A model generated the notes under the pieces. The model worked only from the letters and a program-made list of their open reading frames with translations. It was not told where the DNA came from and made no database searches. From the NCBI RefSeq assembly GCF_009830105.1, contig NZ_WURB01000006.1:62001-126000 (forward strand): a DNA stretch of 64,000 bases. Direction: 5' to 3'. This DNA is from Microvirga makkahensis. GTDB taxonomy: Bacteria > Pseudomonadota > Alphaproteobacteria > Rhizobiales > Beijerinckiaceae. How positions within the stretch are numbered: the first letter of the stretch is position 1; the number at the start of each line of letters is the position of its first letter. Of the stretch, positions 1 to 9,002 are shown piece by piece. The position numbers and the translations under genes are program-made.

Positions 1-1
1 G

Positions 2-301
2 ACGTATCGGGTCCGTCTCGCCTTGCCGGAGGACACGCCCCTCCTCATCGGCATGACCGTGGAGGTGAACGTGATCGTGCAGGTTTCCGCCAACGCGCTT
101 CTCGTGCCGACGAGCGCCCTGCGCGGCGCTTCTCTCTTCGTCGTGGAGGACGGCGTCGCCCGAAGGCGGGACGTGACGGTCGGCATCCGCGGAGCGCGTA
201 ACACTCAGATCCTCTCCGGCCTCGACGAAACGGCGCGCGTGCTCGCGCCGTTTCCGGAGGATATCGCCGAGGGGGCGGCGGTGCGGGAAAGGGGAGGCTG
301 A
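2..301 (+). CDS. Periplasmic adaptor subunit of an ABC export system, C-terminal part
   Basis: This reading frame is already open at the left edge, so only about the last 99 residues of a larger protein are present. The visible part has the beta-strand-rich pattern of HlyD/MacA membrane-fusion proteins: a 'GMTVEVNVIVQ' strand, a 'VPTSALRG' strand and a 'FVVEDGVARRRDVTVGIRG' barrel segment, ending in a short charged tail. In MacAB-type systems this adaptor links the inner-membrane ABC transporter to an outer-membrane channel. The stop lies 4 bases before the permease gene, which is followed by its ATPase, so the three form one operon. The family call rests on strand pattern plus context, and the substrate is unknown. 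Confidence 0.75.
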   Translation, partial: TYRVRLALPEDTPLLIGMTVEVNVIVQVSANALLVPTSALRGASLFVVEDGVARRRDVTVGIRGARNTQILSGLDETARVLAPFPEDIAEGAAVRERGG

Positions 302-305
302 GGCG

Positions 306-1553
306 ATGCGTCTCATCCTGGAGCTCGCCCTGATCCACATCGCCGGGCGTGGCCGCCAGACCATGGTGGCCATTCTCGGCGTGGCGCTTGGCGTGGGATT
401 CTCCATCGCCATGGCGGCCCTCATGCAGGGCACGGAGAAGGACTTCATCGCGCAGCTCGTGGACACCATGCCCCATGTGCAGATCTCGGACGAGCGCCGC
501 ACGCCACGCCGCCAGCCGGCGGAGGAGCTGTTCCCCGCCGTTCAGTTCGAAGGCCTGAGGCCGAAGGAGGACCGGCGCGGCATCCTCAATCCCGCCGCCG
601 CCTTCGCGTCCCTGCAATCCTGGGTGCCGGGGCGCATGGCGCAGGGCCTCCGGACACAGGGTGTCGTCCGGTATGCAGGGCGCGACGTCGGTGTCTCCAT
701 TGTCGGCATCGAGCCGGAGATCGAGGCGACCGTCTCGTCTGTGGCCGGCGACTTCGTTCAAGGGAGCTTCGATGCGCTGCAGGCGGGGGGCAACAACATC
801 GTCGTCGGCGACACATTGGCACAGCGGCTCGGCGCATCCATGGGCACGACGATCCAGCTCGTTTCGCCGACGGGTCAGTCCCGCGGCTTCAAGATCGTCG
901 GGCAGTTCCATACGGGCAACAACGCGCGGGACGAGAGCGAAACCTATGTGCTTCTCAAGAACGCGCAGATCCTCTCCGAGCGGCCGAACGCCATCAACGA
1001 CATCCGCCTGCGCCTCGACGATCCCGAAGCGGCTCCGCGCGTGGCGCGGCAGGTCGAGGCGGAGCTCGGCTACAAGGCCGTACCCTGGCAGGAGGCGAAC
1101 GAATCGCTGCTCGAGGCGCTCGTGGTGCGCAATGTGGTGATGTACACGGTGGTCGGCGCGATCCTGCTGGTCGCAGGCTTCGGCATCTACAACATCATCT
1201 CCACCATCACCCACGAGAAGGCGCGCGACATCGCCATTCTGAAATCGCTCGGCTTCACTCAAGCAAACATGCGCCGCCTGTTTCTCATCGAGGGCCTGGC
1301 GCTCGGCATGGCGGGTTCCGCCGTCGGCTGGCTGATCGGGTTTCTGTTGTGCTTCGCGCTCTCGCAGGTGGAGTTCAAGCTCTCCGGCGCGGGCGTCGGC
1401 CGCGAGCTGACGCGTCTGCCGCTCTTCTGGTCGCTGTGGCACTATGCGATCGCCTCGGGCTTCGCCCTCGTCTCGGCGGGCGTGGCGGGTTATCTGCCGG
1501 CGCGGCAGGCCGCGCGGCTCAATCCCGTCGACATCATCCGGGGGGCCACATGA
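306..1553 (+). CDS. FtsX/MacB-type ABC transporter permease
   Basis: A 415-residue inner-membrane permease. It has one transmembrane segment near residues 15-40, then a long periplasmic MacB-type domain to about residue 275. Three C-terminal membrane segments follow, at about 280-300, 330-350 and 375-400, and the motif 'ARDIAILKSLGFTQANMRRLF' lies between them. This 1+3 topology is typical of LolC/LolE, MacB and DevC proteins, which extrude lipoproteins, peptides or lipids mechanically rather than pumping through a channel. The gene lies 4 bases after the adaptor, and its stop overlaps the ATPase start in an ATGA, which indicates translational coupling. I cannot distinguish a lipid or lipoprotein substrate from a drug substrate. 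Confidence 0.88.
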   Translation: MRLILELALIHIAGRGRQTMVAILGVALGVGFSIAMAALMQGTEKDFIAQLVDTMPHVQISDERRTPRRQPAEELFPAVQFEGLRPKEDRRGILNPAAAFASLQSWVPGRMAQGLRTQGVVRYAGRDVGVSIVGIEPEIEATVSSVAGDFVQGSFDALQAGGNNIVVGDTLAQRLGASMGTTIQLVSPTGQSRGFKIVGQFHTGNNARDESETYVLLKNAQILSERPNAINDIRLRLDDPEAAPRVARQVEAELGYKAVPWQEANESLLEALVVRNVVMYTVVGAILLVAGFGIYNIISTITHEKARDIAILKSLGFTQANMRRLFLIEGLALGMAGSAVGWLIGFLLCFALSQVEFKLSGAGVGRELTRLPLFWSLWHYAIASGFALVSAGVAGYLPARQAARLNPVDIIRGAT

Positions 1554-2251
1554 ACGCGCTGATCGAAGCCGACCATCTCACCCGCATTCTTCCCGCCATC
1601 GTACCCGTGACGCTGGTGCGCGACGTGTCGCTCACCGTCGGCGAGCGGGAATTCGTGGCGATCACCGGCCCGTCCGGCTCCGGCAAGTCGTCGCTGCTCT
1701 ATCTGCTCGGGCTGCTCGACCGCCCGACCAGCGGCACGTTGAAAATCGCGGGACAGGACACCTCGCAGCTCGATGATGACACGCTCGCGCGATTGCGGCT
1801 CGAAAGCCTCGGCTTCGTGTTCCAGTTCCACTTCCTGCTGCCGGAATTCAGCGTGCTGAAGAACGTGGAACTGCCGATGCGCAAGGCGGGACGCCTCCCG
1901 GCCTCGCAGATGCGCGACCGCGCGGCGGGGCTTCTGGAGGATCTCGGCCTCGCGGGCCATCTCGACAAAACGCCCGATCAGCTCTCGGGCGGACAGCGCC
2001 AGCGTGTGGCGGTCGCGCGCGCGCTCGCCAACGATCCGCATGTGGTGCTGGCCGACGAGCCTACGGGCAGCCTCGACAGCAAGAGTTCCGATCAGGTCTT
2101 CACCATCCTGCGGGATCTCGTGAGGAAGCGCGGCAAGACAGTGGTTGCCGTCACGCACGACATGGAGATCGCCGCGCGTGCTGACCGGCGCATCCATCTC
2201 GTCGACGGCAAGGTGGTGAGCGACGAGCGGGTGGCTCAGGCGAGGGCGTGA
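1550..2251 (+). CDS. ABC transporter ATPase, LolD/MacB family
   Basis: A 233-residue nucleotide-binding subunit. Walker A is GPSGSGKSS near residues 42-50, the Q-loop is in 'FVFQFHFLLPEF', the signature is LSGGQRQRVAVARAL, Walker B is VVLADEPTGSLDS and the switch histidine is in VTHDME. The 'FQFHFLLPEFSVLKNVELPM' stretch is typical of LolD/MacB-class ATPases that pair with FtsX-like permeases. I chose the ATG at 1550 because it overlaps the permease stop by 4 bases. The frame stays open further upstream but there it runs inside the permease gene. It powers the exporter encoded just upstream. Confidence 0.93.
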   Translation: MNALIEADHLTRILPAIVPVTLVRDVSLTVGEREFVAITGPSGSGKSSLLYLLGLLDRPTSGTLKIAGQDTSQLDDDTLARLRLESLGFVFQFHFLLPEFSVLKNVELPMRKAGRLPASQMRDRAAGLLEDLGLAGHLDKTPDQLSGGQRQRVAVARALANDPHVVLADEPTGSLDSKSSDQVFTILRDLVRKRGKTVVAVTHDMEIAARADRRIHLVDGKVVSDERVAQARA

Positions 2252-2257
2252 CCGGCG

Positions 2258-2941
2258 TCAGACACGCACGAAGGTGAGATAGCTCGGGACGCGGCCTTCG
2301 CGGATGGCCTTCGCTTCGTAGCGGGTGCCGGGCCAGCCCTCGTAGGGCGTGCGCCAATCGTCGGCGCGCGCCGCCGTCCACCGGAAACGATCGGAGCGCA
2401 AGACCCGTGCCAGCACCCAACCGATGTAGTCGTCGATATCGCTGGCGAAGCGCAGCTCCGCGCCGGGCTTCATCACGCCGGCCAGCATGTCCAGCATCTC
2501 GTCCGAGACGAGGCGGCGCTTCCGCTGCCGGCGCTTCGGCCACGGATCGGGATAGAGGATGTACACCCTGTCGAAGCACGCGTCGGGCAGAGTCGGCAGC
2601 AGCTTGGTGACGTCGTCGTCCCAGACACGGATGTTGTCGAGCTTTTCATGATCGATGGCGGCCAGCAGTTTCGCCATGCCGTTCACGAAGGGCTCGCAGC
2701 CGATGAAGTTGATGTCCCGGTGGGCGCGGGCCTGGGCCGCGAGATGCTCGCCGCCGCCGAACCCGATCTCGAGCCAGGTCTCCCGCGCCCGGCTGTTCGG
2801 GAACAGGCCCGCGGGGTCGCCGCCCGGGATCACGCGGATCGCGGGCAGCAGGTTCTGGATCAGATCGTCCTGACCGGAGCGAAGCTTTTTGCCTTTCCGG
2901 CGCCCGAAGAAGGCGCCGGCGCGATGGGGTGCTTCGCTCAT
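2258..2941 (-). CDS. trmB: tRNA (guanine-N7-)-methyltransferase TrmB
   Basis: A 227-residue SAM-dependent methyltransferase that makes m7G46 in the variable loop of tRNAs. Visible hallmarks are the SAM-binding 'WLEIGFGGGEHLAAQA' motif, the acidic 'IGCEPFVNGMAKLL' strand, 'VYILYPDPWPKRRQRKRR' (the conserved PDPWPK-K/R catalytic and tRNA-binding loop) and a C-terminal 'TRYEAKA' motif. The length is normal for the family. It lies 5 bases downstream of metK on the same strand, so the methyltransferase may be co-transcribed with the enzyme that makes its methyl donor. This trmB-metK adjacency is common in Rhizobiales. Confidence 0.95.
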   Translation of the reverse strand: MSEAPHRAGAFFGRRKGKKLRSGQDDLIQNLLPAIRVIPGGDPAGLFPNSRARETWLEIGFGGGEHLAAQARAHRDINFIGCEPFVNGMAKLLAAIDHEKLDNIRVWDDDVTKLLPTLPDACFDRVYILYPDPWPKRRQRKRRLVSDEMLDMLAGVMKPGAELRFASDIDDYIGWVLARVLRSDRFRWTAARADDWRTPYEGWPGTRYEAKAIREGRVPSYLTFVRV

Positions 2942-2946
2942 CGGGA

Positions 2947-4122
2947 TCAGAAAGCCGCCTTCAGGGCGTCGACGAGGTCGGTGCGCTCCCAGGAGAAGCC
3001 GCCGTCCGCGTCAGGCTTGCGGCCGAAATGTCCATAAGCCGAGGTGCGCGCATAGATCGGCCTGTTGAGGCCGAGATGCGTGCGGATGCCGCGCGGGGAG
3101 AGATCCATGACCTCCATGAGCACGGCCTCGAGCTTGTCCTCGGCGATCTTGCCGGTCTCGTGCAGGTCCACGTAGATCGACAGGGGCTTGGCCACACCGA
3201 TGGCATAGGCGACCTGGAGGGTGCAGCGCTCGGCGAGGCCGGCGGCGACCACGTTCTTGGCAAGATAGCGGGCCGCGTAGGCGGCCGAGCGGTCCACCTT
3301 GGTCGGGTCCTTGCCGGAGAAGGCGCCGCCTCCGTGCGGGGCCGCGCCGCCATAGGTGTCCACGATGATCTTGCGGCCGGTGACGCCGCAATCGCCGTCG
3401 GGCCCACCGATCACGAACTTGCCGGTGGGGTTCACGTGCCAGACGGTCTGGGGGGAAATCCAGCCCTCGGGCAAGGTCTGGCGGATCGTGGGCTCCACGA
3501 TGGCGCGCACCTCCTCGGACGTGAGGCTCTCGTCGAGGTGCTGGGTGGACAGGACGATCTGGGTAGCCTCGACCGGCCTGCCGTTCTCATAGCGGACCGT
3601 GACCTGGCTCTTGGAATCGGGGCCGAGCTTGGCGGCGTCGCCCTGCTTCGCCTTTCGGGCGGCGGTGAGGTTCTCGAGGATCTTGTGGGCGTAGTAGATC
3701 GGCGCCGGCATCAGCTCGGGCGTCTCGCTGCAGGCATAGCCGAACATGATGCCCTGGTCGCCCGCACCCTCGTCCTTGTTGCCGGAGGCGTCGACACCCT
3801 GCGCGATGTGCGCTGACTGGGCGTGCAGGTAGACGTCGATCTCCGCGTTCTTCCAGTGGAAGCCTTCCTGCTCGTAGCCGATGTCCCTGATGGCGTCGCG
3901 GGCGAGCTCGATCACCTTGTCCTTGGTGATCGAAGCAGGCCCGCGAACCTCGCCGGCGATGACGACGCGGTTGGTGGTCGCCAGGGTCTCGCAGGCCACG
4001 CGCGCTTCGGGCTCGGCCGCCAGATACGCATCGACGACGGTATCGGAGATCCGGTCGCAGACCTTGTCCGGATGCCCTTCGGACACCGATTCGCTGGTGA
4101 AAAGATAGCTTGACCGCCGCAC
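2947..4122 (-). CDS. metK: S-adenosylmethionine synthase MetK
   Basis: Methionine adenosyltransferase, 391 residues, makes SAM from methionine and ATP. Motifs are '[14 protein letters not shown]' at the N-terminus, the catalytic loop '[12 protein letters not shown]', '[14 protein letters not shown]' and '[19 protein letters not shown]'. I chose a GTG start at 4122 because AAAGGA sits 8 bases upstream and the protein then begins directly before the conserved 'YLFTSESV'. A TTG at 4149 would add nine residues and has no clear ribosome binding site. The HTH regulator gene lies upstream on the same strand and trmB follows. A possible -35 (TTGACC) lies near 4208-4213, but the -10 is unconvincing. 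I see no known SAM riboswitch core in the 107-base leader. Confidence 0.93.
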   Translation of the reverse strand: MRRSSYLFTSESVSEGHPDKVCDRISDTVVDAYLAAEPEARVACETLATTNRVVIAGEVRGPASITKDKVIELARDAIRDIGYEQEGFHWKNAEIDVYLHAQSAHIAQGVDASGNKDEGAGDQGIMFGYACSETPELMPAPIYYAHKILENLTAARKAKQGDAAKLGPDSKSQVTVRYENGRPVEATQIVLSTQHLDESLTSEEVRAIVEPTIRQTLPEGWISPQTVWHVNPTGKFVIGGPDGDCGVTGRKIIVDTYGGAAPHGGGAFSGKDPTKVDRSAAYAARYLAKNVVAAGLAERCTLQVAYAIGVAKPLSIYVDLHETGKIAEDKLEAVLMEVMDLSPRGIRTHLGLNRPIYARTSAYGHFGRKPDADGGFSWERTDLVDALKAAF

Positions 4123-4228
4123 GATGGGATTCCTTTGAGGCAAATGCAAAAGCTGCGCCTACGGACAATGGCAGGCGTGTTTGCTGGTCATGCCTCACAG
4201 CACAGGAAAGGTCAAGCGAACGCGTTCT

Positions 4229-4642
4229 TTATGCCGAACGTTCCTTCTCTTCCTGGGCGGCTAGGGACGCCACGAGCTGAACGATGCTCTTGCGGACCTT
4301 GGGGCTCTTGATCTCCGTGAAGGTCCGGATGAGCTGGAGACCCTCCGGCGTGGACATCACGTCGGCGATGTAAGGAGAGGTTTCCTCTTCCGCGAAACCG
4401 GACCCGGCCTTTCCGCTCTTGATGCCGTCAAAGAAGAAGTGGATGTCGACGCCCAAGATCTTCGCAATATCGACCAGGCGGCCTACGCTGATCCGGTTCA
4501 GCCCCTTTTCGTATTTCTGAACCTGCTGAAAGGTAAGGCCAAGCATTTCGCCGAGCTTTTCCTGGCTCATGCCAATCGAGATGCGCCGCATGCGGACGCG
4601 CGTACCGATTTCCTTATCGATTGAGCTGGTCGACTTCTTCAT
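4229..4642 (-). CDS. XRE-family HTH transcriptional regulator
   Basis: A 137-residue protein. An N-terminal Cro/C1-type helix-turn-helix spans roughly residues 12-72 ('RVRMRRISIGMSQEKLGEM' ... 'QKYEKGLNRISVGRL'). The C-terminal region of about 60 residues is rich in charged residues. Proteins of this length with 'FQQVQKYEKG' are widespread in Rhizobiales, and the gene is typically found between lnt and metK, as here. It probably binds DNA as a dimer, but its targets cannot be inferred from the sequence. The stop lies about 107 bases before the metK start, and the perfect 10-base palindrome GAACGCGTTC (4218-4227) lies in that gap. Confidence 0.88.
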   Translation of the reverse strand: MKKSTSSIDKEIGTRVRMRRISIGMSQEKLGEMLGLTFQQVQKYEKGLNRISVGRLVDIAKILGVDIHFFFDGIKSGKAGSGFAEEETSPYIADVMSTPEGLQLIRTFTEIKSPKVRKSIVQLVASLAAQEEKERSA

Positions 4643-4692
4643 AGCCCCACGCTTTCATGCCAAAGCTGACGGAACGTCGGATCCAACTTGTC

Positions 4693-6306
4693 TTATAAAG
4701 ATGTGGCTCTTTGTTTTCGACGTACAGCCAAGGCCATTAAGCAGATGGTGAGCAGCGCCGTCAAAGAAAAGCTTCTTGTTTCCGGGGAATGTATAGCTTC
4801 TAGTGCAACCGGGAGTCTCGTGTCCAAGATGCCTTCAACCCCAAGTGGAAGGCTGTCCACAATCCGGCCGTAAGGGTCGACGACGGCTGAAATTCCCGTG
4901 TTGGCGGCTCTCACCAGTGGGAGGCCTTCCTCTACGGCACGCAGGCGGGCCTGAGCGAAGTGCTGGTACGGCCCGGTCGTCTGCCCGAACCAGCCGTCGT
5001 TGGTGACATTAAGGATCAGGCTCGGGCGCGGGCCGTCGCCTTCGGGCAGGACCTCTCCGGGGAAGATGGCCTCGTAACAGATCGTGGCGGCAACCGGCGG
5101 CAGGCCCGGAACCGGGAGGGCCTCGCGCCTCTCGCTGGGCTCGAAACCACCCGGAATATGCACGAACTGGCGCAGGCCCGCTGCGCGGATCAGGGCATCC
5201 AGCAACCTCGGCACGTATTCACCGAAGGGCACGAGGTGAACCTTGTCGTAGGAGCCGAGGATGGTGCCGCGGTCGTCGATGACCTGAATGGCGTTGTAGA
5301 ACCTGCCGGCAGTCTCATCCGGCAGCGGCTCGTCCATGCGGGCGGCGCCGGTGATCAGTACGGAGCCCGGCTCCAGCAGGCCTCCGATTTGGGCGAGCGA
5401 AGCCGGATCGCGGTGCAGCAGGAACGGGAAGGCGGATTCCGGCCAGATGATATGGGTGGCGTCCGCATGGGTCCGGCCGTCGCGACCGGGGCTGGCGCTC
5501 AGGGTCAGGTAGCGCCTCATGATCGCGTCGCGGTTGCGCGGATTGAACTTGGCGTCCTGCGCCAGATTGGGCTGCATGATGCGAAGGCGCACGTTTTCCA
5601 CCGTCGCGACGGGCGCGGCGGGAATGCGCCAGACCCCGAAGGCTCCGAGTGCGACGAGAGCCGCCGCCCCGAGGGCGGGCATCGTCCAGCGTTCCCGGGG
5701 CGTTCCGCCCGTCAGGACCAGGGCCGGAGAGGCGCCGATCGCGAGGGCGAGAAAGCACAGGCCATAGAGGCCGAGGAACGAAGCGCTCTGCATGAGCCAG
5801 AGGTTCTGGCCGAGCGCCATGCCGGGATTGTTCCACGGAAAGCCGGTGAAGAGATGGCCGCGCAAGATCTCGCTCGCCGTGAGCGCGAAGGTAAAGGCGA
5901 AAATGCGCGAGGCGTCGGGGAGCCAGAGCAGGCGGGCGAGCGCGAAGCCGAAGGCCGTGAAGAAGGCCAGCAGAGCCGGAAGGCCGAGGACGCCGAAGGG
6001 CAGGGCCCAGGCGAACTGATCCGCTTCCACCAGGAAGGCCGCGCCGAGCCACCAGAGTCCGGCCACGAAATAGCCGAAGCCCCAGAACCAGCCGATGAGC
6101 GCGGCCGATCCGAGGGAGGCCCGGAGCGAGAGGCCGCTCTTGGCGGTCCCGTCGATCAGCCAGATGGCGGGGGAGAGCGAGAGGACGAGCGCCGGCAGGA
6201 AGCCGAAGGGCGGCATGGCCAGCGCGCCCAGGGCGCCCGCAGCAAGGCCCAGAAGCGAGCGGCGCCATCCCCGGGCGAGGATGACGCGATCGGCCAGAGG
6301 GATCAT
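4693..6306 (-). CDS. lnt: Apolipoprotein N-acyltransferase Lnt
   Basis: A 537-residue inner-membrane enzyme that adds the third acyl chain to the N-terminal cysteine of lipoproteins, which they need for Lol-dependent sorting. The first 230 residues hold about six hydrophobic segments. A periplasmic nitrilase-like domain follows, and I can place the catalytic triad: Glu290 in 'WPESAFPF', Lys355 in 'YDKVHLVPFGEY' and Cys410 in 'ICYEAIFPG'. A final membrane segment lies near residues 515-530. The start overlaps the corC-like stop by 4 bases (ATGA), so the two are translationally coupled, as in many Gram-negative bacteria. The length is normal. Confidence 0.95.
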   Translation of the reverse strand: MIPLADRVILARGWRRSLLGLAAGALGALAMPPFGFLPALVLSLSPAIWLIDGTAKSGLSLRASLGSAALIGWFWGFGYFVAGLWWLGAAFLVEADQFAWALPFGVLGLPALLAFFTAFGFALARLLWLPDASRIFAFTFALTASEILRGHLFTGFPWNNPGMALGQNLWLMQSASFLGLYGLCFLALAIGASPALVLTGGTPRERWTMPALGAAALVALGAFGVWRIPAAPVATVENVRLRIMQPNLAQDAKFNPRNRDAIMRRYLTLSASPGRDGRTHADATHIIWPESAFPFLLHRDPASLAQIGGLLEPGSVLITGAARMDEPLPDETAGRFYNAIQVIDDRGTILGSYDKVHLVPFGEYVPRLLDALIRAAGLRQFVHIPGGFEPSERREALPVPGLPPVAATICYEAIFPGEVLPEGDGPRPSLILNVTNDGWFGQTTGPYQHFAQARLRAVEEGLPLVRAANTGISAVVDPYGRIVDSLPLGVEGILDTRLPVALEAIHSPETRSFSLTALLTICLMALAVRRKQRATSL

Positions 6307-7334
6307 TCCGCGGCTGCATTTTCAGGGCGCGGAGCGGCGTTCGCGGGCTCTCCGATCACCGCTTCGGGCGCAACATGCCGGAGGATGCGCAGGCGCTTCA
6401 CCCGGCGGGGGTCGGCATCGAGCACCTCGAATTCCAGTCCCCTCGGGCCTTCAATGACCTCGCTGCGCGAGGGCACGCGGCCGGCCAGCGTCACGATGAA
6501 GCCGCCGATCGTGTCGATGTCCTCGGCTCCTTCCTCCTCCGAGAGATCGACGCCGAGGGTCTCCGTCACCTCGTCGAGGCTGGCGCGGGCATCGGCGATG
6601 TAGGTGCCGTCCGCCGCCTGGGAGATGGTGACGTCCTCCTCCTCGTCGTGCTCGTCCTCGATGTCGCCCACCACCATCTCCACGAGGTCCTCGATGGAGA
6701 CGAGGCCGTCCGTGCCGCCGTATTCGTCGATCACGAGGGCCATGTGGGTGCGGGTCGCCTGCATGCGCACCAGCAGGTCGATGGCGGGCATGGAACGCGG
6801 CACGAAGAGCACGGGGCGCAGGATGTTGGCTTCGGCCAAGGTCATGGACAGGTCGATCTGACCGAGGCTCGGCGGGGGCGTGTCGTCGCCCGCGCCTCCC
6901 TCGGTGGCGTTGCCGTCGGCCCGCATGGCGATGAAGTCGAGGAAGTCCCGGATATGGACCATGCCCTTCGGGTCGTCGAGTGTCTCGCCGTAGACCGGAA
7001 GCCGGGAATGGCCGGCTGTGCGGAAGAGGCTCAGGAGTTCGCCGAGATTGGTGCCGGAGGCCACGGCCACGATGTCGGCGCGGGGCACCATCACGTCCTC
7101 CACCCGAATCCGGTGGAAGGAGAGCACGTTCTTGAGCATCGCCCTCTCTTGGGGCGAGAAGTCCGTGTCCTTGATGGAGGATTCCTCGAGGGCGTCCTCG
7201 AGATCGTGGCGGATGGAATCGCGGGGCTTGAACCCTAAGCGGACGAGAACGCGCTCATACCAATGTTCTCGTGGGATTTCATCGTCCGAGAGAGATCGGA
7301 CAGGACGGTCGTTACGACTTCGATCTTCGTTCAT
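6303..7334 (-). CDS. CorC/HlyC-family CBS-domain protein
   Basis: A 343-residue soluble protein of the CorC/TlyC group. After a charged N-terminus ending near 'SFHRIRVEDVMVPRADIVAV', two CBS domains span about residues 80-225. They include 'AGHSRLPVYGETLDDPKGMVHIRDFL' and 'ALVIDEYGGTDGLVSIEDLVEMVVGDIEDE'. A transporter-associated CorC_HlyC domain lies at about 235-320. It lacks the DUF21 membrane domain of larger relatives, so it is the short CorC type linked to Mg/Co efflux. It sits between ybeY and lnt (overlapping lnt by 4 bases), the same order as ybeZ-ybeY-corC-lnt in Escherichia coli. Calling it a hemolysin would be a legacy name only. Confidence 0.9.
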   Translation of the reverse strand: MNEDRSRNDRPVRSLSDDEIPREHWYERVLVRLGFKPRDSIRHDLEDALEESSIKDTDFSPQERAMLKNVLSFHRIRVEDVMVPRADIVAVASGTNLGELLSLFRTAGHSRLPVYGETLDDPKGMVHIRDFLDFIAMRADGNATEGGAGDDTPPPSLGQIDLSMTLAEANILRPVLFVPRSMPAIDLLVRMQATRTHMALVIDEYGGTDGLVSIEDLVEMVVGDIEDEHDEEEDVTISQAADGTYIADARASLDEVTETLGVDLSEEEGAEDIDTIGGFIVTLAGRVPSRSEVIEGPRGLEFEVLDADPRRVKRLRILRHVAPEAVIGEPANAAPRPENAAAE

Positions 7335-7366
7335 ATCAATGTGAGTTTCAGCTCAACGTTTTGCGT

Positions 7367-7843
7367 CTACGCTGCCATATCGCGATAGGGGTCGGCGATT
7401 CCAAGACTGGCAAGCGCCTTCACCTCGAGAGCCTCCATGATCTCCGCCTCCTCCTCGACTTCGTGATCGTAGCCGAGAAGATGCAGAACGCCATGGACGA
7501 TCAAATGGGCGAAATGATGCGCGAGCTCCTTGGATTCCTCCTCGGATTCACGCACCAGCGTCTCGTAAGCTAAAGCAATATCGCCCAAATGGCGAGGCCC
7601 TGCCGCGCCCGGCTGTTCGGGCGCGGGGAAGGAGAGCACGTTGGTCGGCTTGTCCTTCCCCCTCCAGGTGCGGTTCAGTTCGCGGATATGGGCATCGTCG
7701 GTGAGCATCACGCTCGCCTCGAACTCCCCCTCGGCCTCGTCCGTGACGGCAAGCGCCGCCTCGGCCGCTGTACGGGCGAGCGCCTCCACGTCCGGGATCC
7801 TCTCCCAGCCGCCCTCCTCGCTCATGATGTCGAGCTCGATCAC
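7367..7843 (-). CDS. ybeY: Endoribonuclease / rRNA maturation factor YbeY
   Basis: A 158-residue metalloprotein with the UPF0054 zinc motif H-x3-H-x5-H in 'IVHGVLHLLGYDHE'. It also has the upstream 'LNRTWRGKDKPTNVLSFP' strand that defines YbeY. It acts in 16S rRNA 3' end maturation and ribosome quality control. The start is a GTG at 7843 that overlaps the PhoH stop (GTGA), so the two are coupled. An ATG at 7825 is a shorter alternative. Its position between phoH and corC matches the conserved operon. Confidence 0.93.
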   Translation of the reverse strand: MIELDIMSEEGGWERIPDVEALARTAAEAALAVTDEAEGEFEASVMLTDDAHIRELNRTWRGKDKPTNVLSFPAPEQPGAAGPRHLGDIALAYETLVRESEEESKELAHHFAHLIVHGVLHLLGYDHEVEEEAEIMEALEVKALASLGIADPYRDMAA

Positions 7844-8937
7844 GGCCTTACGTTCCGTTCGCGGAAGGACGGTTGCTCCTGCGGCGGCGCCTCGCGGGCG
7901 GCGGTGTCGTAGGCCGCCACGATGCGGCGCACGAGGTCGTGGCGCACCACGTCCGCCTCCTTGAAGGACACGCGGGAGATGCCCTCGACGCCCTGCAGGA
8001 TCCGCACGGCCTCCACCAGGCCCGATTTCTGCCCCGGAGGAAGGTCGATCTGCGTCGGGTCCCCGGTGATGATCATGCGCGAGCCCTCGCCGAGGCGCGT
8101 CAGGAACATCTTCATCTGCATCGAGGTGGTGTTCTGCGCCTCGTCCAGCAGCACCAGGGAGTTGGTGAGCGTGCGCCCGCGCATGAAGGCGAGGGGCGCG
8201 ATCTCGATCATGCCGGTCTGGAGGCCACGGTCCACATGGCGCGCCTCCATGAAGTCGTAGAGGGCGTCATAGATCGGGCGGAGATAGGGGTCGACCTTCT
8301 CGCGCATGTCGCCGGGCAGGAAACCCAGGCGCTCGCCCGCCTCGACGGCGGGGCGCGAGATGATGAGCCGGTCCACCTGCCCCGCTTCCAGGAGCGAGAC
8401 GGCATAGCCCACGGCCAGCCAGGTCTTGCCCGTGCCGGCGGGGCCTTCGGCGAAGACGAGTTCGTTCTGCTTGAGCGCCTTGATATAGGTGTTCTGCGCC
8501 GCGTTGCGGGCGCGCACGGGGCCGCGCTTGCGGGTGGCGATGTGGTCGAAGGCGGTCAGACCGGGGGCGGGTGCCTCCTCCGGGGAGAAGAGGGAGCCCT
8601 GCAGGGTGGCCTCCTCGATGGTGCCGTCCACGTCGCCGGGGCTCAGGGGAGCGCCCTGGCGGGCCCGGTCGTAGAGTCCTTCCAGGACGCGCCGCGCCAT
8701 CTCGGACGCTTCCGGCGTACCCTTCACCGTCACCCGGTTGCCGTTGGCGATGGCGGCCACGTTCAGCCGCCGCTCCAGATGGGCGAGGTTCTGGTCGTAC
8801 TGTCCGAAAACAAGGCTGGCGAGGCGGTTGTCGTCGAAGGTGAGGATGATTTCGGCCTCTTCCTCGACGCCAGGATGCGGGGTGCTGGGGGATCTGCCCT
8901 TTTGCGCTTGTGCGGTCGCATTGTCCGCTGGCCTCAA
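7840..8937 (-). CDS. phoH: PhoH-family ATPase (YbeZ type)
   Basis: A 365-residue protein. The N-terminal region of about 100 residues has a KH-like RNA-binding look ('LERRLNVAAIANGNRVTVKG'), and a PhoH P-loop domain follows. Walker A is 'GPAGTGKTWLA', Walker B is 'LVLLDEAQN', and 'IITGDPTQIDLP' is sensor-like. PhoH/YbeZ is an ATPase, probably an RNA helicase, that works with YbeY in RNA processing, and ybeY overlaps its stop by 4 bases. I chose the TTG at 8937 because AGGAGAGG precedes it closely. The frame is open much further upstream, but only as an out-of-frame reading of miaB. Confidence 0.9.
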   Translation of the reverse strand: MRPADNATAQAQKGRSPSTPHPGVEEEAEIILTFDDNRLASLVFGQYDQNLAHLERRLNVAAIANGNRVTVKGTPEASEMARRVLEGLYDRARQGAPLSPGDVDGTIEEATLQGSLFSPEEAPAPGLTAFDHIATRKRGPVRARNAAQNTYIKALKQNELVFAEGPAGTGKTWLAVGYAVSLLEAGQVDRLIISRPAVEAGERLGFLPGDMREKVDPYLRPIYDALYDFMEARHVDRGLQTGMIEIAPLAFMRGRTLTNSLVLLDEAQNTTSMQMKMFLTRLGEGSRMIITGDPTQIDLPPGQKSGLVEAVRILQGVEGISRVSFKEADVVRHDLVRRIVAAYDTAAREAPPQEQPSFRERNVRP

Positions 8938-9002
8938 ATGCCTCTCCTCTGAATTCGACGGCAGGATCGCCGCGAAAGTAACTCCCGTGGACGGAGAAGG
9001 TG

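Noticed and set aside
4123..4228. A SAM riboswitch in the metK leader
   Set aside because: The leader lacks the conserved cores of SAM-II and SAM/SAH motifs that I know. Only short, non-specific pairings are possible. A covariance-model search would settle it.
4960..6603. A 547-codon plus-strand open frame opposite lnt and the corC-like gene
   Set aside because: Long antisense frames arise in GC-rich coding DNA. The minus-strand genes have full catalytic motifs, while this frame encodes Arg/Gly/Glu-rich sequence with no family pattern.
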